The notes below the pieces were generated by a model. It did not search any database and was not told the DNA's origin. It was given only the letters and a program-made list of their open reading frames with translations. A stretch of 64,000 bases of DNA from Methylicorpusculum oleiharenae. Lineage in GTDB: Bacteria; Pseudomonadota; Gammaproteobacteria; Methylococcales; Methylomonadaceae. The position numbers and the translations under genes are program-made. Shown one piece after another: positions 36,501-46,404 of this stretch. The number at the start of each line of letters is the position of its first letter. Position 1 is the first letter of the stretch. The stretch lies in contig NZ_WUTY02000001.1 in NCBI RefSeq assembly GCF_009828925.2, forward strand, positions 186,001 to 250,000, given 5' to 3'.

Positions 36501-37261
36501 CACTGGTTGCACAAGGCATCCATAGCTTGCCGCGAGGCGCCGGACCCGGCGTATTAATTCATGAATTGATGGAGCAATGCGCTCAACAGGGTTTTCAAAC
36601 CGTCCATGCCGATCAACAACTGCGCAGGCAACTGATTGAATCGATCTTTCATCAAACGGACTGGATAGATCAACATGACATCATAGTCGAAGGGTTAAAC
36701 CGGTGGTTAAACCTGCCTTTGCTGAAGGACCAAGACATCACCCTGGCCTCGCTGGGCAAAAGCCGTTATCAGGCTGAGCCTGAATTTCTGATCGGCGCCG
36801 ATGATGTCAATATTCAGGCTCTGGACCGCTTGGTCACCCGGCACACATTTGGCGGAAAACCCCGGCCACGCTTGCTCCCTAATCATCTTAACGGCTTATT
36901 GAAAGGCTTTATTGATTTGCTGTTTGAACATCAGGGGCAGTATTACGTCATCGATTACAAATTCAATGCGCTGGGCAACAACGATGATGCTTATACGCTT
37001 GAGGCGATGGAATCGGCGATGCTGGCCAAACGTTATGACCTGCAATATGCGCTGTATCTGCTGGCCTTGCATCGGCTGTTAAAAGCCAGATTGGGCGAGC
37101 GTTATGATTATGACCAACACCTAGGCGGCGGACTTTATCTGTTCCTGCGGGGCAGTCAACATCCGTCCGGGGGGCGGATGTTCGATAAGCCGCCCGAAAC
37201 CCTGATTGACGGCATGGATAAACTGTTTTCAGGCTCAACCCGGCAAGGAGCACGTTCATGA
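33569..37261 (+). CDS. recB: RecBCD exonuclease V, beta subunit
   Basis: A 1230-residue RecB. Its helicase part has Walker A in EASAGTGKTYTIAALYVRLIL, ILVVTFTDAATKELRERIRARL, Walker B-region LIDEFQDTDPVQYRIF, GDPKQAIYSFRGGD and LLYVAITRAQYACWLG. The C-terminal nuclease domain has the acidic/lysine centre (YYVIDYKFNALG). It is the 3'-5' helicase and the only nuclease of the complex, working with RecC and RecD. It starts 4 bp inside recC and overlaps recD by 4 bp, so translation should be coupled. Confidence 0.97.
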   Translation: MTDVNKVNPLDFPLQGTRLIEASAGTGKTYTIAALYVRLILGTTKEFSEQGRDLLPPDILVVTFTDAATKELRERIRARLTQAAAFFRQQSTDCDEFLTELRTCYAPDLWPAFARRLELAANWMDEAAVYTIHGWCNRMLQQHAFDSGSLFRQEVDNDDTGLLNETVRDYWRTFYYRLTETQCQAVFKLARSPDDLIRELKPLLTETEAQGLECVDDDLAAVFNRWETWELQRQGLENQARTLWSADQTGIETLLNKASQGGWLNGNRYRRAGFADKLAELDAWAHQGYTLAIEDLAKFGRQKLTEGLVKAHQQADPLQHAAFEAIDRLVSHTGQEEDITEKLTLHAIHWIRNRYDSEKQRIASMTFDDMLTRLDKALSGLNGERLKTVILQQYPIALIDEFQDTDPVQYRIFSRVYSDDAGLGCFMIGDPKQAIYSFRGGDIYTYLKAHHATAGKHYTLGTNYRSTKALVDAVNQVFVFADQQQEGAFRFKNGEVNPLPFIPVEAKGREEAWQINGQAAVPAVTLWHWESSEGVGLPVYRTQMADVTASEIVRLLNSTHPLQTGFKAKSGPLRPVQPADIAILVRTGMEAKIMRAALAKRQLRCVYLSERDSIYDSREAADLLIWLKAMAEPRNERKVRAALSTATMGWSYQTLHQLTLDEPAWEIQLERFLAYQKRWQQDGILPTVRQLLSDYGVHARLTGDNEGERCITNLLHLAELLQQAGGQLEGEQALIRHLAEAITDRENAKGKDESIIRLESDANLIKIITIHKSKGLEYPLVFLPFICSFREINSQRTRYYRFHDEHQTLTIDLSKRDENKRLNENERLQEDLRLLYVAITRAQYACWLGIAPVKTGNSKTCQLEKSAMGYLLGWQAKMAAGELGRQLGLLKGDCESITVEALPEPGTDLYRLSQQQPAIESPRTSTAPIADNWWIASYSALKTEDQGFIHSEGYTPEAPENFLDDKQSDEADTPSEFSLVAQGIHSLPRGAGPGVLIHELMEQCAQQGFQTVHADQQLRRQLIESIFHQTDWIDQHDIIVEGLNRWLNLPLLKDQDITLASLGKSRYQAEPEFLIGADDVNIQALDRLVTRHTFGGKPRPRLLPNHLNGLLKGFIDLLFEHQGQYYVIDYKFNALGNNDDAYTLEAMESAMLAKRYDLQYALYLLALHRLLKARLGERYDYDQHLGGGLYLFLRGSQHPSGGRMFDKPPETLIDGMDKLFSGSTRQGARS

Positions 37262-39282
37262 ATCAAGAACAAGAACTCGCTGTATTGAAACACATTGACC
37301 AATGGCTCGTTCGTGGCTGGTTGAGTCAATTAGACAGGGCTTTTGCGCGCTTTCTGCTATCTCAGGACGCACAGGCAAACGAAGCTGTGCTTTGGGCCGG
37401 AGCATTGCTGAGCCATCAACTCGAGCAAGGCGAAGTGTTTCTGGATCTGGAAAAACTCAGCCGGCAACCCGAATTGACACTGGCCATTCCCGGTCATGAT
37501 GTCCGCCGCTCAGGCAACGAAACTGTTTTTGCCGAAGTAAACCTACTCAAAGCCTATACCCTGCAACACTGGAAACAGGAGCTTGCAGGCTCGCAGTTGA
37601 TCTCCTCGGGGTGCGGCAATACGCCTACGCCTTTGGTTCTGGAAGGTCATCGTTTGTATCTGCGCCGTTACTGGCAGTATCAACAAATTTTAAATGCGTC
37701 GATTCAATCACGGCTGCAACCTATTCGAAGCGGACTTCCTGATGCGTTGCTCTTGCAGCTAACCGGCTTGTTTAAGGACAACCGGGAGCAACCGGATTGG
37801 CAAAAAATTGCTTGCGCCCTGGCGCTAAGATCCCGATTCGCAATTATTACCGGTGGACCTGGAACCGGCAAGACCACAACCCTGACCAAACTTTTAGCGT
37901 TGCTGATTCAGTTGTCGAAAAGCGATGCAGGCATGACACGCAAGCTCAAAGTGCTGTTGGCGGCCCCTACCGGTAAAGCAGCGGCGAGAGTCAGCGAATC
38001 GATCAGTCAGGCATTAGCCAGACTGACTGTTGATGACGCCATCAAACAACTGATTCCCAAATCAGCGAGCACTTTGCACCGGCTTTTGGGCAGTCGGCAA
38101 GGCACCCGACAATTTATTCATCATCGCAATAATCCTTTGGTCGCAGATATCGTCATCATCGATGAGGCCTCAATGATCGATCTTGAAATGATGGCAGGCT
38201 TGCTTGATGCCTTGCCGGAGTCAGCTCAATTGATATTGCTGGGTGATAAGGACCAGCTGGCCTCGGTGGAAGCTGGAGCGGTGATGGGTGATTTGTGCCA
38301 AGGTGCAGAAAATCAGGCATATGACCTGCCGACCCGGGACTGGATAGCACAGACTGCAGGCGTGACATTGGCAGAATCCGCCTTAAAAGGTTCAGCGATC
38401 AATCAGCAAACCGTCATGCTGCGCTTTAGCCATCGGTTCGGCGAGCACAGCGGCATAGGCCAATTGGCCAGAGCGGTTAATGCGGGCAAGGCCCTGAAGG
38501 CCCAGGCGATCTTGAATGATACGGCGACTTACCAGGATCTGACCCGTTTATTACTTGACGATCCTGCCGACAGCCGCTTGAAACAACTGATCACGGCCGG
38601 CGGCAATCCTCAACAACGTCAGGGCTATCGCTATTTTCTTGACGTGATCTGTCAGCAGCGCCCTGAAGACAGCCACCACTTCAATCAATGGGCGAAACAG
38701 GTTCTGGATGCTTTTGATACGTTTCAGGTCCTGTGCGCCGTTCGCCGGGGCCCTTGGGGAGTAGAAGGTTTAAATCAGCGTATCGAGCAATGGCTGTTTA
38801 GCGTTCATAAACCGGTTCCAAACGCTGAAAGCCCAACTGACGCTGTTACGGGTTTAACGCCGGGAAAAAGTTATGATTCCTCCGGCGAATCTCATCGTCT
38901 TGACCGTTGGTATGAGGGAAGGCCGGTTATGATTACTCGCAACGATTACAACCTGGGCTTGATGAATGGCGATATCGGTATCGCACTGAATGACTTTAAT
39001 GGGAAATTGAGAGTGGCGTTTCCTGACACCGGCGACCAGATTTCTATCCGCTGGATATCTCCGATGCGTTTACCGGATGTGGAAACCGCGTTCGCAATGA
39101 CGGTACATAAATCCCAGGGCTCCGAGTTTAATCATGTCGCATTGATCATGCCTGAAACCCTAAGCCCTGTTCTGACCCGCGAACTGGTCTATACGGGCAT
39201 TACCCGTGCCAAAGCTCATTTCACATTGCTGGAAAGTCAAGCAGATGTGTTTAATCAAGCCGTTTTGGCTAGCTGCAAATAA
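37258..39282 (+). CDS. recD: RecBCD exonuclease V, alpha subunit
   Basis: A 674-residue RecD. It has Walker A in ITGGPGTGKTTTLTKLLALLI, VLLAAPTGKAAARVSESI, IDEASMIDLEMMAGLLDALPE as Walker B, and AFAMTVHKSQGSEFNHVALIM and LVYTGITRAKAHFTLLE in the later helicase motifs. It supplies the 5'-3' helicase motor. It is the last gene of the operon, and the next gene starts about 100 bp further. Confidence 0.96.
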   Translation: MNQEQELAVLKHIDQWLVRGWLSQLDRAFARFLLSQDAQANEAVLWAGALLSHQLEQGEVFLDLEKLSRQPELTLAIPGHDVRRSGNETVFAEVNLLKAYTLQHWKQELAGSQLISSGCGNTPTPLVLEGHRLYLRRYWQYQQILNASIQSRLQPIRSGLPDALLLQLTGLFKDNREQPDWQKIACALALRSRFAIITGGPGTGKTTTLTKLLALLIQLSKSDAGMTRKLKVLLAAPTGKAAARVSESISQALARLTVDDAIKQLIPKSASTLHRLLGSRQGTRQFIHHRNNPLVADIVIIDEASMIDLEMMAGLLDALPESAQLILLGDKDQLASVEAGAVMGDLCQGAENQAYDLPTRDWIAQTAGVTLAESALKGSAINQQTVMLRFSHRFGEHSGIGQLARAVNAGKALKAQAILNDTATYQDLTRLLLDDPADSRLKQLITAGGNPQQRQGYRYFLDVICQQRPEDSHHFNQWAKQVLDAFDTFQVLCAVRRGPWGVEGLNQRIEQWLFSVHKPVPNAESPTDAVTGLTPGKSYDSSGESHRLDRWYEGRPVMITRNDYNLGLMNGDIGIALNDFNGKLRVAFPDTGDQISIRWISPMRLPDVETAFAMTVHKSQGSEFNHVALIMPETLSPVLTRELVYTGITRAKAHFTLLESQADVFNQAVLASCK

Positions 39283-39383
39283 TGCAACGCTTAATCAGTA
39301 ACGCTGCGTGGATTGGGCCTAGCCAAAATCAACGGTTTGAGCGCAGTGTTATCATGCCGCAAATATAAAGAAATGAGTCACCC

Positions 39384-39968
39384 ATGTATTGTGTGAATAC
39401 CGGACAAACGGTTGAAGAAACGCTAAAAAAATCACGATTTATCGGTGTTGTGTCGCCCTGCGCCGATGAACAGGAAGCCTTACTCATTATAAAAGGTCTT
39501 CATGAGTCGCATCCCGATGCCAGCCACATTGTCTTTGCCTACCGAATTTTAACGCAGGAAGGAATGGTCTGCCGGTTTTTCGATGCGGGCGAACCCTCAG
39601 GAACGGCGGGAAAACCGATTTTTCAGCATTTACAGGGAAAGGATCTGGTTAACGTGGTGGTTGCCGTCATCCGCTACTTTGGCGGCGTGAAACTGGGCGC
39701 AGGCGGATTGACGCGTGCCTATGGGAATGTCGCCAAAAAAGCCATCGAAGCAACCGAGATTATTGAGTATGTTGTCTTTGAGAGGGTAAAACTCACGCTG
39801 GATTATAATCAGTTGCAACAGTTTGAATATCAGCTCAATAAACTGAACGGCAGAATTGTTGATCAACAATTTTCAGGGCAGATTGCCTTGTTGGCCGAAC
39901 TGCCTGCAGACAATAAATCGCTGCTGATTGAACATTACCCTCAGTGTGATTCAGTCGAATCCCACTGA
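39384..39968 (+). CDS. yigZ: YigZ/IMPACT family protein
   Basis: A 194-residue protein with the UPF0029/IMPACT signature: SRFIGVVSPC, SHIVFAYRI, FDAGEPSGTAGKPIFQHL and VIRYFGGVKLGAGGLTRAY. The C-terminal half is the EF-G domain V-like extension. E. coli YigZ is the named relative and is of unsettled function, possibly linked to the ribosome or nucleic acid binding. It starts 101 bp after recD on the same strand, as a separate gene. Confidence 0.9.
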   Translation: MYCVNTGQTVEETLKKSRFIGVVSPCADEQEALLIIKGLHESHPDASHIVFAYRILTQEGMVCRFFDAGEPSGTAGKPIFQHLQGKDLVNVVVAVIRYFGGVKLGAGGLTRAYGNVAKKAIEATEIIEYVVFERVKLTLDYNQLQQFEYQLNKLNGRIVDQQFSGQIALLAELPADNKSLLIEHYPQCDSVESH

Positions 39969-40038
39969 GGCGTTGATGGGATAAGTTAAAAATAGGGTAA
40001 CGATTCAGCGTTGCAACAAAACAAAAGTGATGCACCGG

Positions 40039-40073
40039 GTAGGTTGCGGTTGGCGATAGCCAACCCAACCTAC
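40039..40073. repeat. Stem-loop between yigZ and trpS
   Basis: GTAGGTTGCGGTTGGC and GCCAACCCAACCTAC pair with one bulged base around a 4-nt loop. It lies between convergent genes and may terminate both. A related but decayed version may occur at 47173-47212. Confidence 0.6.
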
Positions 40074-40080
40074 GAATAAG

Positions 40081-41094
40081 TTAAGCGGTGATTTTCGATA
40101 TGCCTACCGCTTTTCGCAACTCTTTCATGAAGGGTACAGAGACGGCCCTCGCTTTTTCAGCACCCTCCTGGAGTTGTTCTTCAATGTGATGCGGCGCCTG
40201 TAACAAGGCTTCATAGCGTTCGCGCGAAGGTGCAATATGTTCGTTGATATATTCGAACAGTACCGATTTCATTTCCCCCCAGCCTATGCCCTCAGCATAA
40301 CGCTGGCGGATCACCCCAACTTCCTGCGCCGATGCAAAAGCCTGATAGATGCCGAACAGTGTGCAGGTATCGGGATCTTTAGGTTCGCCTGGCTCCAGGG
40401 AATTCGTTTTGATTTTATTGATTAATTTTTTTAACTTTTTTTCGGGCTCAAACAACGGAATCGTATTGTTATAACTCTTACTCATCTTACGGCCGTCCAT
40501 ACCGGCCAAAGTCGCTGCATTTTCGCTGGTGACCGCTTCTGGAATCACGAAATGCTCGCCGTAGATATGATTGAAACGTCCGGCAATATCCCGGGCCATC
40601 TCAATATGCTGAATCTGATCTTTACCGACCGGAACCTTGTGTGCATTAAACATTAAAATATCAGCGGCCATTAAAATCGGGTAGCTGAACAAGCCCATCG
40701 TGATGCCTTTATCGGGATCGTTTTCACCGCTTTGCTCGTTTTCGGCGACAGCCGCTTTGTAGGCGTGTGCCCGGTTCATAAAGCCTTTAGATGTAACGCA
40801 GGTCAATAGCCAGGTCAATTCCATGATTTCCGGCACATCGGACTGGCGATAAAATACGGCATTTGAGGTATCCAACCCTAACGCCAGCCATGTCGCAGCA
40901 ATCTCCAGGCTGGATTGCCTTACACGTTCAGGCTCCTGACATTTAATCAGCGCGTGATAATCGGCAAGAAAATAAAATGGGCTAACATTAGGATCTTTAC
41001 TGGCTGAAATTGCAGGCCTGATCGCACCCACATAGTTGCCCAAGTGGGGTGTGCCGGTAGTGGTAATGCCGGTCAATACTGTCGCTTTAGTCAT
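40081..41094 (-). CDS. trpS: Tryptophanyl-tRNA synthetase
   Basis: A 337-residue class I synthetase with the HIGH-like motif TPHLGN (residues 15-20) and the KMSKS loop at 203-207 (GRKMSKSYNNT). SYPILMAADIL and GKDQIQHIEMARDIA are also diagnostic of TrpRS. It charges tRNA-Trp and acts in the cytoplasm. Its size is usual. It is on the opposite strand to its neighbours, so it is a single-gene unit. Confidence 0.97.
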   Translation of the reverse strand: MTKATVLTGITTTGTPHLGNYVGAIRPAISASKDPNVSPFYFLADYHALIKCQEPERVRQSSLEIAATWLALGLDTSNAVFYRQSDVPEIMELTWLLTCVTSKGFMNRAHAYKAAVAENEQSGENDPDKGITMGLFSYPILMAADILMFNAHKVPVGKDQIQHIEMARDIAGRFNHIYGEHFVIPEAVTSENAATLAGMDGRKMSKSYNNTIPLFEPEKKLKKLINKIKTNSLEPGEPKDPDTCTLFGIYQAFASAQEVGVIRQRYAEGIGWGEMKSVLFEYINEHIAPSRERYEALLQAPHHIEEQLQEGAEKARAVSVPFMKELRKAVGISKITA

Positions 41095-41338
41095 TCGTTT
41101 AACCTAATCATACGGGGAAAGGCAGGATTCAGGGGGCTAGATATTACATCATTTTTTATCAATTGCCAGAGCAAAGTCTTTTTTGCCCGAATATTGATGC
41201 AATACAGCTGTAATCAATTCCCGAAAGTCATTATATTTGATCAATACAGCCTTTTTTTATAGTAAACTCTGGTGCTATGGTCTATATAAAATGCTTTGAA
41301 ATAAGCGGCAAGCCAGGCAAAAATTAAAGAGGATTTCT

Positions 41339-41638
41339 ATGCTGGAATATGATGAAAAACGAAATTACATCCGTATGAACGTCGATTGCGAGCTGAGCTA
41401 CAGACTTGCCGATTCGGCTGAAATAAAAACGGGTAACTGTACTTCAATCAGTGGATCAGGCGTTTCTTTTATCGCTGACACTGCATTTGAGCCCGGTAAG
41501 GCGATGGAAGTTAACATCATGCCCAAAAATTCAGTAACACCTCCGATGACGGCATTTATTGAGGTGGTCAGAAACACACTTCAAGACGATGGCCGCTTTG
41601 AAATAGCCGCCACCATCAAAAGCATCAAAGGCACTTGA
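41339..41638 (+). CDS. PilZ-domain protein
   Basis: A 99-residue single PilZ domain. The first motif is R8-NYI-R12, as in the RxxxR c-di-GMP-binding pattern, and the second is SISGSGVSFIAD, close to (D/N)xSxxG but with Thr in place of the first acidic residue or Asn. It may bind c-di-GMP weakly or bind another partner. AGAGGA precedes the ATG. It starts a three-gene plus-strand run with queD and the DUF1249 gene, but the spacing (29-43 bp) does not prove an operon. Confidence 0.82.
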   Translation: MLEYDEKRNYIRMNVDCELSYRLADSAEIKTGNCTSISGSGVSFIADTAFEPGKAMEVNIMPKNSVTPPMTAFIEVVRNTLQDDGRFEIAATIKSIKGT

Positions 41639-41681
41639 TCAACATTCACTTAATACAAAACGGACAGTGTACCCATCGAAT

Positions 41682-42086
41682 ATGCACATCATTACCAAAG
41701 AAGTTTATTTTTGTTACGGTCACCGTCTGATGAACCATCCCGGAAAATGCCGTAACTTACATGGTCATAGCGTAAAAGCTTCCATATCTATCAAACGGGA
41801 TCAGCTCAATGATCAGGGTATGGTTTGCGATTTCTCCGATATAAAAGACTGTGTCGAGTCGTTTATTGATGAGCAACTCGATCATAATTTTCTTCTTCAT
41901 AAAGACGATCCCATCATTCCGCTTCTTGAACAAAACCAGGAAAGGTTTCTCGCTTTAGACGAACACCCCACTGCCGAAATACTCAGTAAAATGATATATC
42001 GCTATATTAAAAGTGCAGGTTTTGATATTGATCAAGTGGTGTTGTGGGAAACTGCCAGCGCTTATGCGTGTTACCGGGAAGATTAA
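41682..42086 (+). CDS. queD: 6-carboxy-tetrahydropterin synthase family (QueD-like)
   Basis: A protein of 134 residues from the ATG at 41682; a GTG at 41667 is an alternative. It has the Zn-binding histidines in FCYGHRL and NLHGHSVKA, a catalytic Cys in GKCRNLHGH, MVCDFSDIKD, LDHNFLL and PTAEILSKMI near the end, as in QueD and 6-pyruvoyl-tetrahydropterin synthases. It would act in queuosine (7-deazaguanine) synthesis or in pterin metabolism. No queC, queE or queF is adjacent, so the pathway assignment rests on the sequence. I keep the symbol as the most likely one. Confidence 0.85.
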   Translation: MHIITKEVYFCYGHRLMNHPGKCRNLHGHSVKASISIKRDQLNDQGMVCDFSDIKDCVESFIDEQLDHNFLLHKDDPIIPLLEQNQERFLALDEHPTAEILSKMIYRYIKSAGFDIDQVVLWETASAYACYRED

Positions 42087-42095
42087 TAAAAAACC

Positions 42096-42551
42096 ATGGG
42101 CTACGTTAACCCTATCAACAAAGCGGCTTGTCTGGAATTATTGTGCGAATCGAATTATAAGAAACTGATAAAACTTATACCCGAGCTGCTCAAAATTAAC
42201 GTAACTGCGGTTGGCATCTCACCTGAACGGCCGGATTTAACCTTGTCTATCATCGAGCGATCCCACTACACGTTGACGATAAAGCTGAGCCATCGGTTCA
42301 GTTATGCGACTGACTACCCCATCACACCGGACGTGACCATTCGAATGTATAAAGACGCCCAGCTTGCCGAAGTGCTGAACGATTGCGATCGATCCGAAGT
42401 TTACCGAGTCTATAAAGACCCGGCCCAAATCACCGAGATACTCAATTACAAATGGCGATTGAATTATTTTTTGGAAAAATGGCTGGATCACTGTCTGACA
42501 ACCGTTTACACGTTTAAGGATGAGAACCAAACCAGCAGCGCGCTCAGTTAA
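42096..42551 (+). CDS. DUF1249 protein (YqiB-like)
   Basis: A 151-residue protein with the DUF1249 layout: LLCESNYKKLIKLIP, SHYTLTIKLSHRFSY, PDVTIRMYKDAQLAEVL and YKWRLNYFLEKWLDHCLT. E. coli YqiB is the named relative, and its role is unknown. It has no signal peptide. It follows queD by 9 bp, so co-transcription is likely. Confidence 0.85.
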   Translation: MGYVNPINKAACLELLCESNYKKLIKLIPELLKINVTAVGISPERPDLTLSIIERSHYTLTIKLSHRFSYATDYPITPDVTIRMYKDAQLAEVLNDCDRSEVYRVYKDPAQITEILNYKWRLNYFLEKWLDHCLTTVYTFKDENQTSSALS

Positions 42552-42559
42552 ACAAAATC

Positions 42560-44686
42560 CTAACCGATTTTATGATAAAACGCCGCCCGGATGCAGCGTA
42601 TAATGCCGTAACTGTATTGCCCGTCAAAGAAATCAAACACCGGTTTTAAGGCATTTTTTTGCTCCTCCGGTAAATTCATGATGACATCCTCAATGCTTTG
42701 AATCTGGGCTTGCGATAATTCGACAACCTCCGCCAGCTCAGCCAGGCCCAGTTCAAGCGCTCTGGAAAGATGGCTGTATACCGTATCCATCGTCAATGAA
42801 CGTTGCTCTGCAATCTGCTGAACCTTATAACCCAGCCGGAACAAATCCAGCGTTTTTGCAACTGTATCGCTGTCTTGCGCAGCCGCACTCCAGGTTTTAA
42901 TAACAGCAATAAATTTGTCACCGTATAAATCCAGCTTTCTCTGCCCTACCCCCGAAAGTGCAATAAAATGGGCGTGAGTCAGCGGCTTTTTTTCCAGCAT
43001 TTCGTTTAATGTGGCATCACCAAAGATCATATAAGGCGGAACATCCTGGGCTTCGGCAAGTTCCCGCCGTAGTGCACGAAGCGCTTCCCATAATGAGGAA
43101 TTTTTCTGATTGTCTTTATTAACCCTGTCCGCTCGGCCGGACTGCTTCTTATTGGTGAATAGCACATCTTTTCTTAACATGAGATTCTGTTCGCCACGCA
43201 GAATCGGCCTGCATGCCTCGGTTAATTTGAGCGCCCCGTGGGCCGTAAAATCAACGGCAACCAAGCCTCTTGCCACCAATTGCCTGAACACCGACCGCCA
43301 CTGCTTTTCGTCAATGGTTTTACCTATGCCAAAGGTCGACTGTTTGTCATGACCGAAGCTCTTTAAACGTTCGGAGGAGCGCCCCATCAGCACATCGATC
43401 AGATAATTGACGCCAAACCGTTGTCCGGTCCGGTAAATACAGGACAAGGCCTGCTGAGCTACCAGCGATCCATCCCAGGTTTCAACCGGTTCCAGGCAGG
43501 TATCACAGTTGCCACAGGCGGTTTCCAGCTGTTCACCAAAATACCCTAACAAGGCCTGTCTGCGGCAACTGACCTGCTCGCACAGCGCCAGCATCGCATC
43601 CAGTTTGTGGTATTCGATACGCTTATGGCTTTCATCGGCATTTGAACCGGCCAGCAATTGCTGCAACATGATGACATCCTGCAGGCCATAGGCCATCCAG
43701 GCATTTGCGGGTAATCCGTCCCGGCCAGCCCGTCCCGTTTCCTGATAATAAGCTTCAATACTCTTGGGCAAATCCAAGTGCGCGACAAAACGGACATTCG
43801 GCTTGTCTATCCCCATGCCAAACGCAATCGTTGCAACAATCACCAGGCCCTCTTCCATCAAAAAGCGGTGTTGATGTTTTTTTCTAACCGCGTTGTCCAG
43901 GCCGGCATGATAGGGCAAGGCGGTGATGCCTCTTTCCTGAAGCCAATGGGCCGTCTCTTCGACTTTCTTGCGCGACAAGCAATAGACGATACCGGCATCA
44001 CCGGAATGTTCGGTTTGAATGAAATCGAATAACTGCTCTCTGGGCTTTTGTTTTTGGACAATGCGATACCGGATATTGGGCCGGTCAAACCCGCTGATAT
44101 AGATATTGGCCTGCTCCAGACCCAGACGGTGAATAATTTCCTGCCGGGTTTTTTCATCCGCTGTGGCTGTCAGCGCAATTCGCGGCACACGCGGAAAATT
44201 TTCCTGCAAAATGGAAAGCTGAAGATAATCCACCCGGAAATCATGACCCCATTGAGAAACGCAATGCGCTTCGTCAATCGCAAACAAGGCAATTTCAAGC
44301 TGATTCAGCAAAGACAAGGTTCTCGGCGATTTCAAACGTTCCGGCGCGATATACAACAGATCCAATTGGCCTTTGCGCAATTGCTGCTCGGTTGAATTGA
44401 CTTCATCAGCAGTCATGGACGAATTAAGATAAGCCGCTTTTACGCCGAGTTGATGCATCGCACTCACCTGGTCTTGCATCAGCGCAATCAGGGGCGATAT
44501 CACGATACCCACACCGGACTTGACGATGGCGGGAACCTGGAAACACAGCGACTTCCCACCCCCGGTTGGCATCAAAACCAGTACATCCTTTCCCAGCAAT
44601 AAATCTTCTATGATGGCCTGTTGATGGCCTCTATAGCTACTGTAGCCAAAAACAGTTTTTAAAACTTCTAGGGCTTTGCCCGGCAT
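42560..44686 (-). CDS. recQ: ATP-dependent DNA helicase RecQ
   Basis: A 708-residue RecQ. The helicase core has Walker [22 protein letters not shown] box [17 protein letters not shown], and [10 protein letters not shown] in motif VI. A zinc-binding part follows with cysteines ([17 protein letters not shown]), then RQC and HRDC domains ([25 protein letters not shown]) and a C-terminal helix-turn-helix-like tail ([16 protein letters not shown]) common in proteobacterial RecQ. It acts in replication-fork repair and in RecF recombination. The start at 44686 is the usual ATG. Confidence 0.97.
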   Translation of the reverse strand: MPGKALEVLKTVFGYSSYRGHQQAIIEDLLLGKDVLVLMPTGGGKSLCFQVPAIVKSGVGIVISPLIALMQDQVSAMHQLGVKAAYLNSSMTADEVNSTEQQLRKGQLDLLYIAPERLKSPRTLSLLNQLEIALFAIDEAHCVSQWGHDFRVDYLQLSILQENFPRVPRIALTATADEKTRQEIIHRLGLEQANIYISGFDRPNIRYRIVQKQKPREQLFDFIQTEHSGDAGIVYCLSRKKVEETAHWLQERGITALPYHAGLDNAVRKKHQHRFLMEEGLVIVATIAFGMGIDKPNVRFVAHLDLPKSIEAYYQETGRAGRDGLPANAWMAYGLQDVIMLQQLLAGSNADESHKRIEYHKLDAMLALCEQVSCRRQALLGYFGEQLETACGNCDTCLEPVETWDGSLVAQQALSCIYRTGQRFGVNYLIDVLMGRSSERLKSFGHDKQSTFGIGKTIDEKQWRSVFRQLVARGLVAVDFTAHGALKLTEACRPILRGEQNLMLRKDVLFTNKKQSGRADRVNKDNQKNSSLWEALRALRRELAEAQDVPPYMIFGDATLNEMLEKKPLTHAHFIALSGVGQRKLDLYGDKFIAVIKTWSAAAQDSDTVAKTLDLFRLGYKVQQIAEQRSLTMDTVYSHLSRALELGLAELAEVVELSQAQIQSIEDVIMNLPEEQKNALKPVFDFFDGQYSYGIIRCIRAAFYHKIG

Positions 44687-44785
44687 AATAGAAACATCCT
44701 GATTTTCGATAATATTTCTTCAATCTGGTTAAACCTTTATAATGCACCGATTATATCAGGACTGAAGGGCCCCATCGCCCACCTT

Positions 44786-46372
44786 ATGACCAATTTAAAC
44801 TATAAACTACCTAAACGGCTTGAACTGCTTCTTGACAACAATGGCCAGGACTTAATCAGCGGCGGCCTGAAGGGGATAGAAAAAGAAAGCTTACGAATTT
44901 CTGCCGATGGCGTCATCGCTCATACTGCGCATCCGAAAGCGCTGGGAGCAGCACTGACGCATCCGCATATCACCACCGATTATTCCGAAGCGCTGCTTGA
45001 GTTTATTACACCGCCTTTTGCAGATACCAAAGATACGCTGGATTATCTGAATAACATACACCAGTACGTCTATGACCAGGTCAAAGGAGAAATGCTGCTG
45101 GCAGCAAGCATGCCCTGCGGTATTGATGGCGACGAAAGTGTCCCGATAGCCGAGTACGGGACGTCCAACATCGGAAAGATGAAACATATTTACCGCACCG
45201 GTCTTTGGCATCGTTACGGCCGGACCATGCAGGCAATTGCTGGCATCCATTACAATTATTCATTGCCCACCGCTCTGCTTAAAAAACTGCACAAACTGGA
45301 AAAAAGCCCGTTATCGCTGGAAGATTACACCGCGGCGGCCTATTTTGACCTGATTCGCAACATCCAGCGTCAAGGCTGGTTGATTTTATACCTGTTCGGC
45401 GCCTCTCCGGCCATTTGTAAAAAATTCTTTAAAAGCCGTCCGCATCTGATGGATCAATTTGAAGAATTTGATCAATACACGCTTTATCATCCTTATGCCA
45501 CTTCGCTTCGCATGAGCGATATCGGTTACAAAAGCAAGAACCAGGCAAACCTGCACATCGATTACAACTCGTTATCCGGCTATGTTGAGAGTTTAAGCCA
45601 GGCCATATCAACGCCGTTTCCTGATTATGAAAAAATCGGAGTCAAAGTTGATGGCCAATACCGGCAGTTGAACAGCAATCTGCTGCAAATTGAAAATGAG
45701 TTTTACAGCATCGTCCGCCCCAAACAAATTGCGTTTTCCGGCGAAAAGCCAACACTTGCATTAAAACGCCGCGGCGTTCGCTACATTGAACTGAGATCGC
45801 TGGATCTCGACTTGTTCAGCCCCATAGGGATAAAACCGGAAACCGCCTATTTCGTAGAAGCGTTTCTTATCACCTGTTTCTTCCAGAAAAGCCCACCCTT
45901 ATCTCAGGAAGATCACCGCACCAACAACCAGAACCAGTTAAAAGTTGCCAATCACGGCCGCAAACGAGGCCTGGAACTGGAACAGGATGGCGAGGAAATG
46001 CCCCTGGATGACTGGGCTGACCAAATTTTTGCCGCAATGGAACCTATCTGTCAGTTGCTTGATGCCGATCAAAAAGCATCGCCATACAGGGACGCGCTAA
46101 AAAAGATGCAGGAAACCGTTCAGGATCAGGAATTGACGCCTTCCGCCAAAATTCTGGAGCAAATGACCGATCATAAAGAAGCGTTTGCCTGTTTCGCAAT
46201 TCGCGCCTCGGCGGAACATGAAAAACACTTCCGCAAGCATCATCTTGATCCCAAACTGACCCATACCTTCAATGAAATGGCCAGCCAATCATTGGCCAAA
46301 CAAAGAGAACTGGAACAAAAAGATCAAATTCCTTTCGATGATTTTCTGGCTCACTATTTTGCCCAGAAATAA
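44786..46372 (+). CDS. gshA: Glutamate-cysteine ligase
   Basis: A 528-residue GshA of the proteobacterial type, with GGLKGIEKESLRI, ITTDYSEALLEFITPP, MPCGIDGDESVPIAEYG, GIHYNYS and RGVRYIELRSLDLD. It joins glutamate and cysteine, the first step of glutathione synthesis. gshB is not in the window. It is followed after 32 bp by cysH, so the two may be transcribed together, linking cysteine supply to glutathione. Its length matches the family. Confidence 0.96.
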   Translation: MTNLNYKLPKRLELLLDNNGQDLISGGLKGIEKESLRISADGVIAHTAHPKALGAALTHPHITTDYSEALLEFITPPFADTKDTLDYLNNIHQYVYDQVKGEMLLAASMPCGIDGDESVPIAEYGTSNIGKMKHIYRTGLWHRYGRTMQAIAGIHYNYSLPTALLKKLHKLEKSPLSLEDYTAAAYFDLIRNIQRQGWLILYLFGASPAICKKFFKSRPHLMDQFEEFDQYTLYHPYATSLRMSDIGYKSKNQANLHIDYNSLSGYVESLSQAISTPFPDYEKIGVKVDGQYRQLNSNLLQIENEFYSIVRPKQIAFSGEKPTLALKRRGVRYIELRSLDLDLFSPIGIKPETAYFVEAFLITCFFQKSPPLSQEDHRTNNQNQLKVANHGRKRGLELEQDGEEMPLDDWADQIFAAMEPICQLLDADQKASPYRDALKKMQETVQDQELTPSAKILEQMTDHKEAFACFAIRASAEHEKHFRKHHLDPKLTHTFNEMASQSLAKQRELEQKDQIPFDDFLAHYFAQK

Positions 46373-46404
46373 CCCCCTCTCACTCACCGCATATTTGATA
46401 AAGC

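Noticed and set aside
30105-39282. A novel helicase-nuclease defence system.
   Set aside because: All three genes match ordinary RecC, RecB and RecD in order and length.
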